A stretch of DNA of 64,000 bases from Acanthosepion esculentum (lineage: Eukaryota > Mollusca > Cephalopoda > Sepiida > Sepiidae). The translations under genes and the position numbers were made by a program. The stretch is taken from assembly GCA_964036315.1 (NCBI GenBank), contig OZ038500.1, positions 53,306,282 through 53,370,281 on the forward strand, given 5' to 3'. Every line of letters begins with the position of its first letter. The first letter of the stretch is position 1. The notes under the pieces were generated by a model. The model ran no database searches, was not told the origin of the DNA, and saw nothing but the letters and a program-made list of their open reading frames with translations. Of the stretch, positions 33,956-46,640 are shown in pieces.

Positions 33956-35620
33956 AAAATTATTTTTAACTTTTTTTTTATTAATTCAACTGAGACCTCC
34001 AGTTTATGAATTTCTCAGGACAAAACTAAAAAAAAAAAATTTTTCCTGCCATAAAAATAATTTTAATGCAACTACTTTTGAAGCAAAATTTTGTACAGTC
34101 CATTTTCTTTCCTTTTATACGCCATCTTGTTTTCAAAAATAATTATTGTGGTTTAGTCATTAGTAATCATCTCTCTAAGGTCATTAATTTTCACTGAATG
34201 CTCTGTATAGCTTCAATAAAAAATAAATATCACATCTTAGTTAAGGAATGAAGTTTGAATTTTGCTTATATTATTTTATTATTACATTTTGCTTACATTA
34301 TTTTATAAGAATTTGATTAAATTATGGATTCAAAAATGAAATGTCTGGCTGGCTTCTTTCATTCTAGGAATAATCACATTGGCAGTTTCAGACCTTTTAG
34401 TTCATGAAATTTTGAGCATTTTCCATAACTTTTCCTTATTTCTCTATTCTAGAAACAGTTTGCTACTCTTTGGGCAGTGTGCTGTGATTATCTCCCTTAA
34501 AGGTAGTTTTAAGATTAAAAGCAAAACTTCAGTTGGCTTCAGAAGTTTTGGCTTACATGTTAAACAGTTAACTGCTACTTGAATGGGTTAATTTTTTTTT
34601 CTTTCTTAGAAAAGATATTTGTTTTTGTTTGGAGAGGGGGGGTCTGTTTAGTTTTTCTTTTTTTTTTACTTTTACTTTTTTTCTTTTTAGTTTTTCTTTA
34701 CTTATTTTTGATAGCATGGAATTATGTATTTGCCCTCTTACATGCTTATAATACACAGTATCATCTTCTAAATTAAGTTTTATCTAGGTATTTGCAGGCC
34801 TTTCTTTCACTTATTAAAACTAATTTATTATTCATAAAACAATAGATTCTTAAATTATTCTTTATCTTCTCTGCTTAAAAAAAATTATAATGGTGAGGAA
34901 TTTAAGTTGTCTTTCTGTGCATTTTTCTGTCTTATTTTTAATTCTCACCAGGACTTTTCTTTTGTCATTGGCCCATGCATTTTTATCGACTGATTTCTGC
35001 CTCTTTTCTGCATTTCGTGTGCAAACACTTATGCAATGAGCATTTTTTTTTTTTTCATTACTTTTCACTTCAGACAGGAAGCTTTGTTTTGTTAGTTACC
35101 TCCCTTCTCTGTTATTTGCTAACTAAATTCACATATTTGTGCGTGCAAACGAACACACATTCACTCTCTCCTACGAATTACATCTTTTCCACCATTTCTT
35201 TCGTTTTTGTTTTTTTAAGTGAATAATTAGTTGCTCAAATTTTGTCCAGTTCCACCTTGTTTTTTTTTTGGGGGGGGGGGTCTACCAAGTATGTCAAATG
35301 TGAAGTTCCTTTTCACACTGATAAATTAACTGGTTTATTTATTATCAGTTAGCTTGTGATATGTTCAGTTTTTTTGACTTTTTAAAACTTTTCTGAGGGA
35401 GATAGTATAAAAGGAACAGATACTGAATAAAGTGCAGATAAACTGTTTTTTAAAATTTGCTTTTAATTTTAAACTCTTTTTAAAGCTTTTTAATACTTAA
35501 TATGTATGGTACTGAAGCATACATTAAAATTGCAGTGTTTTTTTTTTTCCTCTTTGTTTTTGAGTTTTTTCATTGGTTGGATGAATTATCACAAATTTTG
35601 TTCTGCACATAAATGCTCTG

Positions 35621-35622
<2 letters not shown>

Positions 35623-35671
<49 letters not shown>
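35623..35671. repeat. (TA)n microsatellite
   Basis: Alternating TA, about 48 bases. Confidence 0.97.
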
Positions 35672-35674
<3 letters not shown>

Positions 35675-36075
35675 GCACACTGAGTGCTGTTGCTAATAAA
35701 ATAGTACTCAATGTAAAAAAAAAAAAAAAAAAACAGAGCTAAAATTTATACTAATAAAAATTACATTTTTGTCACTCACTGTTTGGTAATTTGAATTTGT
35801 GCCTGACGATTTCTACATGCATGAAACTCAGTTGTACCAAATGGTGAGGAACAAATGTATATTTATTATTAGTGTACATGTGTATATTACCAATTACAGG
35901 CTCACATTGTTGTTGTTACCTCTGATACAGTGGTTTATATCACACTTTAAGTGCATCTTCTCTCCACCATATTCCCATTCTATATGGTTGCCTACCCCCC
36001 ACCTTTTATAGCTGGTAGATAGAAAATATATATTCAGACAAGAGGAAATTTTCTTTTGGAAACTGTTTTGATATT

Positions 36076-36096
36076 TCTTTCTCTCTCTCTTTTTCC
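36076..36096 (+). promoter_or_regulatory. CT-rich polypyrimidine tract directly before the 21-nt microexon
   Basis: TTCTTTCTCTCTCTCTTTTTCC runs up to 8 bases before the acceptor CTAG at 36104. It is both a strong splice tract and a candidate site for CU-binding splice regulators (inference). Confidence 0.5.
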
Positions 36097-36104
36097 ATGG
36101 CTAG

Positions 36105-36125
36105 AAAATACAACAACAGATTTTG
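36105..36125 (+). CDS. Exon 4 of the host gene (21-nt microexon)
   Basis: A CT-rich tract ends in ATGGCTAG at 36104. It is followed by 21 bases and the strong donor GTAAGC at 36126. Entered in phase 1 it reads ENTTTDF and leaves in phase 1, so it adds exactly seven residues and fits exon 3 before it and exon 5 after it. Microexons of 3-27 nt are typical of neuronally regulated genes in animals. The weak point is the length: a 21-base segment cannot be supported by coding bias, only by the signals around it. Confidence 0.6.
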
Positions 36126-36274
36126 GTAAGCTCAGTTAATACCAATAACTTTGTTTGACAACATTGTTTCAGCTTAGTGGAATTTATATACAAATTAACT
36201 CAAGACAAGTTGAAGGTGATTTTCATTAGTAACTCTACTTAGTCCTTGGTACAAAATACTTTAATCATTTCATC

Positions 36275-36520
36275 CTAAGAAAGGTAATAAAGTCACTAAG
36301 GCATTATGGGGTATAAGAAATAAAAAAAACTATTAAGGGGAGAGAACAATAACAAAACAGGAATTAAGATAATGACAATTGAAATTGCATTTAAATATTT
36401 GAAGATCAAAGTTGACTGAGGAGCAAGATCCAAGAGAATTCCACAAGCAAGAAGTGCAAGAGAAGAAAATGTTAGCATAGAACTTATTCTTACATCTAAC
36501 CATTTCAACTGTAACATGAT
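36275..36520 (-). repeat. CR1/L2-like LINE 3' end fragment, minus strand
   Basis: It contains 'ggtaataaagtcactaagg', 'gatcaaagttgactga', 'agcaagaagtgcaagag' and 'catctaaccat', matching 47199-47733 in order. It is short and decayed. Confidence 0.65.
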
Positions 36521-36675
36521 TTGCTTTTTGACTTAAAGTTAGACATATTTTCTCTTTAGCTCAGCTACATTTGTATAAATATTCTGACCACCCCCAAATA
36601 TTCCACCCCTTTTTTTATTATATATAAAAATATCAATAAGAACACCGGATTATATATCTTACTGTTTTTTCTTTT

Positions 36676-36738
<63 letters not shown>
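36676..36738. repeat. (TA)n microsatellite
   Basis: Alternating TA of about 62 bases. Confidence 0.97.
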
Positions 36739-36739
<1 letters not shown>

Positions 36740-38423
36740 CCATGTTTAAAATTAAAGGATCTTTTTCTACCATTGTGACATTCTTTAAATCTTGACAGAT
36801 TTCACGGGTTTTATCTGCACTTGTTCTAACAAGCAAATTTAAGGAATATTAATCTTATTTTAACAAATTTTAATATATAAGCTTTTTTATTTTTAAATTT
36901 TCTTTTTTGTTTAAGAGGTGGTGCAGCATCTTGTCTGAAAGTGTGTAATGTTCTTTGTCATCAATGAATTTTTTTTTGCGCGTGTGTGTGTGTAATCTTT
37001 TTCTTTTAGAGAACGAATTCTTACATTTTCCAGCCCATTATTCTGTGTCTATATAAATGAATCAGAATGGGCTAAGATTTGAGCAACTGTAGCTGTTACA
37101 GTCAGCAATTAACTTTTTCATTTTATATTTTTCCTATTTAAATCTTTACTTTTTCAATTAAATATCTTCATTTTTTTTCTCACTTTTCCCCTCCAAGATA
37201 TGCATTTCATTTTACATCTTTTAATATTTTTCTTCACAACTGACTTACTGTTTTCTTTTTCAGTTTTCATTATTTTTTTTATTTAGACTTCCTTGATTTT
37301 TTCAGTTTTCATTATATTTTATTCATACTTTTCTTTTCTTTTTTTTTTTTTTCCCCAAAAATGTATTTCATTCCTACGATTTTATATTTTTTTTTATTTA
37401 ACCTTCATAAATTAATTCTTTCCACAAAGAAATTAATTCTTTATCACCCTAATTTTTTTCTTGAGATATTTTGCTTTCTCTTTTACACACCTTAAATTCA
37501 ACTGACAAGTTTTTATTCACACAACTTCAAGATAATCACACTATCAAAATTTTTATAGCTACTCTTCACAGACTGTTCCTCAAGATATTTTCAACTGCTA
37601 CAAACTTAGATTTTAAAAATTGCTTTCTTCAATTTTCTCTTTAACTTGTTCAATTATCTCCATTAATCTATTTTTCCTGTGCATCAACAGCAGCATGGGC
37701 ATATGTAGATTATTATTTTACTTCCTCTTCTCCATTTTAACAGATTTCATACTTCTTTGTGACTTGATCTTTATCTACACACAATTGTGTACAGCCTATA
37801 CATCTATTATAAGCTGCTTTTTTGAGTGTGCATATTTATTAAAAATCTTTTATATACATGTGTGTGCATATTTTATTTATCTCTATAAGTTAGAAACATC
37901 AGTTTGCCTTTTTTTTTTTTCAAGTAGTCCATATTTATTGCATTTTAAACATTCTGAATCATGATTCTAAAATCTTTTGCTAAAATATCTCTAAATTTGG
38001 AGTGTCTCGAAATAAATGTGCAAAAAAGGAAAAAAAAAAATTTTTTTTATCAAAATGGACATTTTTTTTTTTTTTTTTTTTTTTTCTTCCACATTTGGGT
38101 ACCCCTCCTTTTGTATGAAATACAAGTGCCACCTTTTGTACCAAATATAAGTGCCACTCTTAATAGTCCTGCAATTGGGAATTTTTCAACTTATAAAATC
38201 AGAGCATAGCTTTGATAAACTGGAAGAAAATGTTGTGGAAAAAATTATTAGAAAAATAAGCGTATCATATCAAATAAACACCAAGCATGGAGAACTGAAA
38301 GAAATTATTTAATCATCCTGATGTATGTATTCAGTACAGAGAAATATTTATTCAGATGCAAGTGAAACACAATCATCTACAGATTTACAAGAAGTGACAA
38401 AAGGACAATGTTGTTATATTGTT

Positions 38424-38459
38424 AAATATTTGTAATTATTATAACAATTACAAATATTT
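38424..38459. repeat. Short perfect palindrome
   Basis: AAATATTTGTAATT faces AATTACAAATATTT with an 8-base spacer. It lies 105 bases left of the larger inverted repeat. Confidence 0.9.
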
Positions 38460-38563
38460 TTATCAGTTATGTTTGAAATTAGACTTATTTTGTCAGAATT
38501 GTATTCCTTTCGAAACACCTTAATTATTTTTATATCTGTGTTGGTAAATTGAATATTTAATTT

Positions 38564-38770
38564 TCTGTATTGGATTTCCAAGCATTGATGTTGTAAACTG
38601 AAGTCACACACAAAATTTCACCAAAATTGAAATTGTTAGTTTTATCTGGGAATAAAAGTATTGGTAAGCATCTTTAAGGTTTGTATTTATGATTTATGAA
38701 GGATTTCAATTTAGAGCAGAATTCAAATGGCTTCAGTTTACAACATCAATGCTTGGAAATCCAATACAGA
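38564..38770. repeat. Perfect 40-bp inverted repeat with a 127-base loop
   Basis: The arms at 38564-38603 and 38731-38770 are exact inverted complements for 40 bases (left arm begins TCTGTATTGGATTTCCAAGC). No difference was seen, so the structure is recent or maintained. The loop is AT-rich and non-coding. Confidence 0.97.
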
Positions 38771-39295
38771 AAAAAAAAATTCTCTCTCTCACACACAATT
38801 TATAGGAAATAAAAAATTTTAATTTTTTTAAATAAAAATAACACTATGATAAGGATAACAGTCAAAGGTGGGAGAGAAGTCATATAAAATTTAATATTTG
38901 ATGTTTTTAAGATTTTGCTAAGAACTAAAATATTTTTTCTTGAACTTTTGTAGTTATGTATAAACATTTTTTTTTCTGAAATCAGAATGCTGTTAGTCAA
39001 CTTTCCGATATAATTTTTTCTTTTTTTTTTTTTTTAACATCTAACTTTGTGTGCTTCCTTTTATTCCTATTTTGAGTTTATTTTTTTAACCTCTAAGTTG
39101 TTTGAATATTTAAGTTACAGTTTTCGAAATTTGGCATGTGTATAGCATGGTTACACTTGCTATAGCAGCAATTTATATGCTAACATTTCTTAAGTTTGCT
39201 CTGTTTTTTATAATTATTTTCAAACTTTTATATAGCAAAACCATTAGGGTGATTTTTTTTTTTGATTTTTTTTTTTAACCCCCCCCCCCTCTTTT

Positions 39296-39356
39296 AGATG
39301 AGGTTGTCAAGTCTCAAGGGAGCCAACTCTTAAAATTGCTTTCTTTTGTTTCATTT
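39296..39356 (+). other. Candidate alternative terminal exon
   Basis: A strong pyrimidine tract ends in CTCTTTTAG before ATGAGGTTG. Entered in phase 1 from exon 2, 3 or 4 it reads DEVVKSQGSQLLKLLSFVSF and then a stop. The first 36 bases are less AT-rich than their surroundings. No donor follows, and I saw no clear polyadenylation signal close by, so this is only a candidate. Confidence 0.22.
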
Positions 39357-39467
39357 TGAAACTTGTACTATTGCATGTTGGTTAACTAACTTTTCACTGT
39401 TTTTGCCAGTTGCCAAGTAAAATCCATACCTTACACCTAAAGTGTCAGACAAACATGGATATTGTTT

Positions 39468-39488
39468 TTTTGTGTGTGTGTGTGTGTG

Positions 39489-39528
<40 letters not shown>
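39468..39528. repeat. (GT)n(AT)n microsatellite
   Basis: GT repeats are followed by about 38 bases of alternating AT. Confidence 0.95.
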
Positions 39529-41849
39529 CCTTTTAAATCTATAAACCTGTTTCTATTCTTTCTTCCTTGCTGTTTATATTTTGACCTGTTCATCTTGTCT
39601 ATTCTGTGTAATTTTATCTCATGGTTTTCTTATGATAATTTTCTCTTCAATAAGATTGTCAATTTCAATGATGCCTTGATCCTTCTTTTTCACTTGACTA
39701 AATTCTTTGATTTCCTTATGAAATTGAAAGGGCTTCAGTAAATGTATTTTTTAGTATGGAAGATGGAGCAAATATAATAATTGTACTTTGTTTATATTTT
39801 TTAATATTATTATCTCTTTGATACAAGAAAACTTTCCAATATCATTCCACTGAGAAACTATCTTATCACTGTTAGACCAAATCTTAAAGAAATTTAGTGT
39901 ATTTCTTCTCTTTTTAAAAAAGATCAAAATATGTCTGAATTAGTTGAACACTCCCCGACTGTTTAGGTTTTTTTTTTTTAACCAATAATTATTTGAATCT
40001 ATTAAGTCAATGTACTTTGCCAATGAACAAATAATTTTTATATTATGAGATTTTATTTTTTCATATATTTATCAGCTTCATTTTGTACACAATATTTTGG
40101 TCTATACACTTGAAAAAAGACCAGAGAATATATGCTGAATTTTGTGTTCTTTAAAACTCACTTGGTACTTTTCTCTTTACCAATTTCCCAACAATAAGAA
40201 CAAAGGATTACATATGATGGTCTCTTTTTAATAACTTACGTCACTGTACTATTTGTACATATCTCCACCTGCAAATGCATTAAACTACAAAAATATATAT
40301 ATATATTAATCTGGATTAAGCTATACTATTTTTTTTTTTTAAATAAGACCTTGTTGCAGACTTTTTTTAATGAATTCATTCTTAAAATCTATCAATCAAT
40401 CACTTATTGATTTTCTTACCAAATGCATAGCTTCTTTTTAAAGAAATTTCTTTTGTCTTGAAAATAAATCTGATACTTTGACATTATTCACTGGTACTTA
40501 TTTGATTAGGTTGCTCTGAACAACTTTCCAAATGTAGTTACTCTTATCTAACATAGTCCTTGGTCATATATCTGATTTTCTTAGGAAAGTTTACTGTGAA
40601 AGGGTCCAAAGGAAGCATGAGAATCTCAGAGAATGTTTACACATATGGAAAACTATCATTCATTCCCCCCCCCCATGTGCTTAAATAGTTTTATATACCT
40701 GTAATCTACATAGTCTTATGTTTTATATATCTCTAATTTGTAGAAATTATGAGTCATAATATTATACAGTGTTATATGACATGGAGAACGTTTGTGACCC
40801 TTGATGATAATGTTAAAGGTTATTGGTACAATAAATAGTTATAGTCAGTTTGGACAGTATACTTTCTGGTTTTTATGATTGCAGTTTGTAATCTCTGAGA
40901 AATTCCAAACCAAACCCTTTATTCAATCAATCGGTATAGATCGTTCTCCTTCCACTATCCATGCTCGAGGAAATCTTGTATTAACTAATTCTTACTAGTT
41001 TTTGTCCTTGTGATATCACTTGTAAGTATAAAGGACTATTTGTGCTACCTGACCCAAGGATTGGACACATAACATCAGGTAACTAGATCTGCTTAATCAA
41101 TGCTTTTCATTCTCTAAGCCATGTGTCTCTTAGGGATTGAATAAAGGATTTGGTTCAAAATATCCAGAAGGTTACCAACTATCATAGCTGAAAAAGACCA
41201 GGATAAGGATATTGGTATGAGTAAATTGGTGTATAATAATAAAAATAATTCTACATTCAAAAATTCAGACCAAAATTTATTTTGGTTTTGGAGTATGATA
41301 ACAAATTTCAGCAATGATGCATTTTTTAAAAAAATCTTTAAAAAATTTGATTAAATTTAAGCACTTTTATCATTTCAAATTTTTCTTCTCTAAGCCCCCA
41401 AAAATAAAAATAGAGAATGTAATTAAATACTGCAAAAACTGAATTTCAAACTATATTATTTAATGAAAAATACTTGCAGAATTGTGGAATAATTGTGATA
41501 CGAGTCAATCTTCTAAAACAAAAATGAAGCTTTAAGAATAAGTGAATATAATCCCACTTCATTGTTAACTGTCTGTTAATATTGTGGAGTGTCTTAACAT
41601 CCCCTCAAAATGTTTCTCCTTAAATGGCAAGTCAGTTTTTCATGATTAGTCAAGTAGCATCCAAAAAACTATCAAGTAACTACAAGAGGTTTCTGGTTTT
41701 AGCCATAATATTTGTGTAAGTAAAAACAGTTTTATTTTTATAAAATGCAGCCTTTTTTGGCATATTAGCTTTTTTATTATTTTTTAAAATAAAACCTTTT
41801 GATTTGTTTATAATTATATCCTATAAAAACCAGAAAAAATACTCTAAAC

Positions 41850-42632
41850 CAGTAGTTCTCAACCTTTTTTACCCATGGACCACCTTTACTCTTATTTTTT
41901 TTTTGGTGGACCCCCATAACCATTAAATGAAAAAAAAAAAGCTTATTTTACTAATAGAAAGGTTTAGGGATTGTATTAATCATAGAAATAGTAAATGTAT
42001 ATGCTTTATTTTGAAGTAAAACTAATTTAATAAAAATAAACTTGTATTTAACAACTAAATTCTATGGAACATTTATGTACAGTATTAAAATAACTCATAA
42101 TAAACCATTTTAAATATGTAAGTAATTAATAAATTACAAAAAAGTGCAGATTTATTCAATGAGATTCCTGTGGTTGATACAGCTCTGCAAGCTGTTTGTT
42201 TGACTCCATCAATGTCAAAGATAGTTGAAGATCGCCCCCCCCTTTCACAATGTTGAGTTTATTACTATATTAATTAATTTATATTAACATTTTATTTTAA
42301 TATTTAAAATTAATATTATTATTATTTATTATTAATATAATTAATTTATATAATTTTCCTTTATTTTTATATATATATATAATCCTTCCTTTATATATCC
42401 TCAGTTTTTATTCAACTTTTACAATCAAAACATCCAGTAGAGTAAAATGGAAGCTAACTTACATCAATTGATCTCGTTTTCTCCTAACTTTAGTTGTTTT
42501 TCTAGTTTTAGTATTTTAATATGATTTAAATTACTGTAGAAATTCCAGTTCTCACTTTTAACAACCATTCCAAAGTAAAATTGCTCTATGGATCACTAAA
42601 ATATTACAGTGGACCCCAGTTGAGAAACACTC
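41850..42632. mobile_element. hAT-family non-autonomous transposon with 8-bp target duplication
   Basis: The left end CAGTAGTTCTCAACCTTTTT and the complement of the right end (GAGTGTTTCTCAACTGGGGT) are the common hAT/Charlie-type ends. The flanks CTCTAAAC (41842-41849) and CTCTAGAC (42633-42640) are an 8-bp duplication with one difference. The interior has no recognisable transposase. Confidence 0.85.
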
Positions 42633-43692
42633 CTCTAGACAGTATATAAAGAAAAAAAAATTAAAACTAAATGATATATCAGTAATATTTTAAATGAAGT
42701 GTTTGAAAATCGCATGTTATTAATACTGTGATACTGCCCCACAGTACTAACTGACAGTTAAGAATAAGTGAATGTAAATAATTTAATAATCTATATCATT
42801 TAAAATGTAAATTTAATTTTCTTAGTTTATATATAATATTTCATATTTGGTAAATAAAATTATCTAAATATTTAAATTTTTTCTTTTCTACTGAGGATTA
42901 CAAATTAGATTTGCCACACATTTATATGCATTTTATTGACTTAAACAATTAAAAATAAAATTGTTTAAAACCTTTTTTGCTTCAAATATTGCATGAGCTA
43001 TAATGCCAGTATCTTGGTATAGAGACTTGCTTTTCTCTCTCTGCATTAGATTTTTGGGTAATTTGTTCAAAAACAAAAATTGAGCTCTTTTGGCTGTTAC
43101 AGTGAAAGCATTGCTTAAGAATGCAATATTTTGCAAAGTCATGGGAGGTAGCTTTTAAAAGATTGCATACATTGCTAGAATTTGATGCATCTTGGAGTAT
43201 TAGTTTAAGATACACAAATTGATAATTATATCTTTTTGTATTTTGTTTGTAGCCTCCGATATGAAAAACATCAATACTGTTTCTTTATTCTGCTTGCAAT
43301 TTAAACCCAGGCAGCTATATATCCCTTTCACTGTATTTCTTTTCATGTTGGAGGCTGCAAAATTAATTGTTATTTCTAATGTTTTAATTACAATAATAAT
43401 TTAATAACTTAACACAACTGTTCAAAATTAAACTACTTTTTTCCTGTAAATTGTAAATGTTCAATTCAGAATGAAAGTTACTTTTGTTAAAATTAAAAAT
43501 ATAATCAGCATTAAGAATTAATATCAATAATAATTTAACTGCATGAGATAAGATTAAAATTATTTTTTAAATTGTTATAAACATAATTAAACATCATAAT
43601 GTTTAAATATTGTAGATGCTGTATCCTTATATTTATTTTATTTTGTTTTTTATTTTTTTTTAAGCATCTGAAATATTTTTGAATAGTATTAA

Positions 43693-44180
43693 CTTTTTGC
43701 CTGTCCTGCGCATCACATATGATGCACAGGACACGTGATTTCCATATTCATGCATTATATATGGTGCACACAAGCCATGGTTTTAAGAGAATGGTAAAAC
43801 TAAGGATGCTTAAGAAAAGAGTCTACTATTGAATAGGATGTCTAAGGAAAGGCCTAATCTAATATTTTGTACATCATATATGGCCACAGGACACTTTCCT
43901 GTTTTCAAATTTATAATTATTGCAAAGCAACTCAGCTTATTTGGCAAATAGGATGTTCTGATATATATTGTTTCGCATTATAAAAACCTGGGTTTCACTG
44001 GTGATGCACAGAGCATAGTGTAAATAACTTATGATTTGTATGGTTTTATTATGTGAAACACTATAGATCAGTAAATTCTATTTGCCAAATAAACTGAGTT
44101 GCTTTGCAATAGTTTTAAATCTGAAAACAAGCATGAACATTTAAATAGTACCTACGAAAATGCCCTGGACAGGCAAAGGG
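43693..44180. mobile_element. piggyBac-like MITE, copy 2
   Basis: It is flanked by TTAA (43689-43692 and 44181-44184). The ends CTTTTTGCCTGTCC and GGACAGGCAAAGGG are inverted repeats. It is highly similar to 1983-2483 over its full length, 41.7 kb away. The internal inverted arms have diverged more here than in copy 1. Confidence 0.8.
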
Positions 44181-45343
44181 TTAAGAAGGGAGACTGATCT
44201 TTATACCTTCCAATCACTGGTTACAAAACCTTGGTATAATGACATTAAAGAACTCAGCAATGGCCCCTCTTGAATGGCTTCAATGCTTGGAATATCTTCT
44301 ACACTATACAATGATGCCAAACATGGACTCCAGAGAACAGTATTGAACAGAATCTTGTCTACTTCTACTTAACGTACTCTCTTCAGCATATTTGGTTGCG
44401 ATCAAAGTGTAGCATATCTTCTCTTCCCATTTGAGATTGGAAGTGTCAGGTCCCAAGGAGTTCAACCCTGCAGCAGCACCTGCCTCGTTGCACTAAGAGA
44501 AGTGGGATTGGTGTAATATCAATGTCAATGTGTCAGTGGTTGCAGGAATTAGACAATTATTGTTCTTGGCACATATGAATATGGGCACCTCCATAAAAAA
44601 GTGTTTTAAATGAACATATTGTTTATCTGAATTTTCTCTATATTATAAGTATTTTAAGGGAAAGTAACACTTTAATTTCAGAAGTATTTTGTGTATTCTT
44701 TCATTACCAGATTAAAACAAACTTTTGACTCCTGAGGTCATTCTGCCATGACAATGGTTTCATTTTTATTTTGAGCAAAACATAACTTTTTTTTTATCTT
44801 TTTCTTTTTTTTGTGCAATACTGAAGGATTTTATTTTAAATCCAAAAATTGCATAAAAATGGTTGCCACTACATTACCATTTTAGATATGCACTTTGTCT
44901 ATATATTTTTTAAATTCATATAATTCATTTTGTATTGGATTGAGGATTTTTTTTTTGTTTAAATCAAATTCAAATTTGTACACTAGCTACTAAGTCCTCT
45001 TCATGTGTCTTTGAACTTTATTTTATAGAAGATTAGGCAGAAATTGTGAGGTGTGAAATGCTTTAGTTTTTCATGTGTGTGATAAAAACATGTTTTTTTT
45101 ACTAACATGTAAGTTTTCCTTTAATGAAAGAAAAAAAAAATGGATTTTTAAAATTTTATTTTGTAATTTAAAAAAAAAATTTAATGGCTATTAAGAAAAA
45201 GTTTTCAACCCAGTTGTTTCAGTATATGTATATCTTGCAGTATTCTCTGAGAATTTCTCATTTTCAATAGCTTCTCTACAGTTTCATTAAATAACTATAC
45301 AGAAATAATTACTTGTTTAGTTTATCCTATGAGGTTTGAAAGG

Positions 45344-45560
45344 TTACGGACATATCACATTGACTCACCAATTTTTGTACAATCATTAAAGTTAAGCAAC
45401 ATCAAGCTTGATCACTGCCTACTTGGGTGACCACTTGAGTATACCAGGTGCTGTATACTTGGATATGTAGGGGGATAAAAGCTTGAAATTGGAGAGCCAA
45501 GTTCAAATTCCTGTCAGGTTCATTATATTCATTTGTGAACAAATACCTTTTTACAGTTTA
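45344..45560 (+). repeat. 5S rRNA-derived SINE, head and partial body
   Basis: It runs from 'acggacatatcacattga' to 'taccaggtgctgtatactt', the length of a 5S rRNA, with the internal promoter region AAGTTAAGCAACATCAAGC still readable. The body starts 'gagccaagttcaaattcc' and is truncated after 'aaataccttttta'. Confidence 0.85.
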
Positions 45561-45720
45561 AAATATAGCTGCTCCATATTTACCTATCCTTAAACTAAAT
45601 AAATGCTTATAGACTCAAATATAATACATGATTTTGGTATTAAATTACACAATATGGGTTGCCATAAGAAACTAACCAAACCCTATCAAATTTATGATTG
45701 TTTGATTTTTCTATGGATTA

Positions 45721-45985
45721 TCAACCCTTTGCAGGTTATTTTAAACCAGAAGATATTTTTAGATTGTAAGAATTAACTTTTTTTTTTCTTTTTTTTTTTT
45801 TTAAGATAATAATGGTTTAATGATAAGTCATTAATTAATCCATAGCTGGGGGTGTTAGAAGAGGTGAATTCATACTTTTCCTAAGGGTATTTGTGAATAT
45901 AACAAACCTAATTGGAACTTGGCATCCTGATTAAAAATTCAGAACCAATATCTATTACAGTACCTGGTTCCTGTTATCTGGTACA
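45721..45985 (-). repeat. 5S-type SINE, minus strand, head mostly lost
   Basis: The complement reads 'accaggtactgtaatagata', then 'gccaagttccaatt', 'tatattcacaaatacccttagg', 'cccccagctatgg' and an A-rich tail. That is the body order of 46372-46640. Only the last bases of the 5S head remain. It lies inverted behind 45344-45560. Confidence 0.75.
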
Positions 45986-46266
45986 GTTGTTTGTGATTCT
46001 GTAGCACCAATCCATGAGCTTCAAAGAAGGATAGTCCTTACTAAGACCTAACATTTTTAACCATTGACAGTAAGCGGTTTTATACAGCTGACATTTTAGA
46101 TATTTCTGAATGAGTTTGGCAGCAAGCATGGCATCTATATGAAAGTCTCAATCTGGCAAGGCTATTTAAGAACATAAGTTTTTTTTTTACTTAATTTTTT
46201 AGTTTTGTAGTAATTTACAGTGTTGTCAAAACTCTCCCGGCACAGCCTGTACTAAATTTGTTCAGA

Positions 46267-46640
46267 CTTACAGCCACATTTCATTGAAACATCAGTTCAC
46301 CAAAGTTAAGCAATGTTGAGCCCGGTCAGTACTTAGATGGGTGACTTCCTTGGAATACCAGGTGGTGTAAGCTTGAATATGCAGGTAGTGTAATGGATAA
46401 TGACTCAGAATTGTTAATCGGAGAGCCGAGTTCCAATTTCAGTTGGGTTCATTATATTCACTTACACACAAATACCCTTAGGAAAAGTATAAATTCACCT
46501 CTTCCCTCTCCTGCTATGGGTTAATGAGTAATCACTAAACCATTATCTCAAAAAAGAAATTCTTACAATGTAAAAAAAAAAAAAAAATATTTCTGGCTTT
46601 AAATAACCTGTAAAGGGTTAAGCTGTAGAAAATGAATCAA
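46267..46640 (+). repeat. 5S rRNA-derived SINE (SINE3 type), most complete copy
   Basis: 46267-46371 follows 5S rRNA: 'acagccacatttcattga', then AAGTTAAGCAATGTTGAGCC, CGGTCAGTACTTAGATGGGT and GGAATACCAGGTGGTGTAAG. The three internal control regions of a 5S gene (A box, intermediate element, C box) fall inside this head, so RNA polymerase III could start it. The body and the A-rich tail (46571-46590) follow. Other copies are at 1-290, 8860-8995, 45344-45560 and 45721-45985. Confidence 0.9.

Larger units (their letters stand above)
28335..36104 (+). other. Intron of about 7.8 kb between exons 3 and 4
   Basis: It holds a duplicated block (28716-28963 and 30104-30334), an 80-bp mariner MITE (29199-29278), a possible LTR relic (29430-29815), LINE 3' ends (31510-31890, 33795-33955) and (TA)n tracts at 31051, 31295, 33226 and 35623. 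30440-30720 is GC-richer but unrecognised. 32100-33180 and 34140-35600 show only AT-rich unique DNA with T runs. Confidence 0.6.

Noticed and set aside
34368..34502. A 135-nt open segment with acceptor and weak donor in phase 1 (GIITLAVSDLLVHEIL...)
   Set aside because: The phase fits, but it is AT-rich, strongly hydrophobic unlike the other exons, and the donor GTAGTT is weak. It is probably chance in a region with long open frames.
43252..43404. Acceptor-like TTTGTTTGTAG before CCTCCGATATG
   Set aside because: There is no donor in phase, and composition is the same as the surrounding intron.
46267..46371. Functional 5S rRNA gene
   Set aside because: It carries many changes and a missing segment and is joined to a repeat body shared with other copies.
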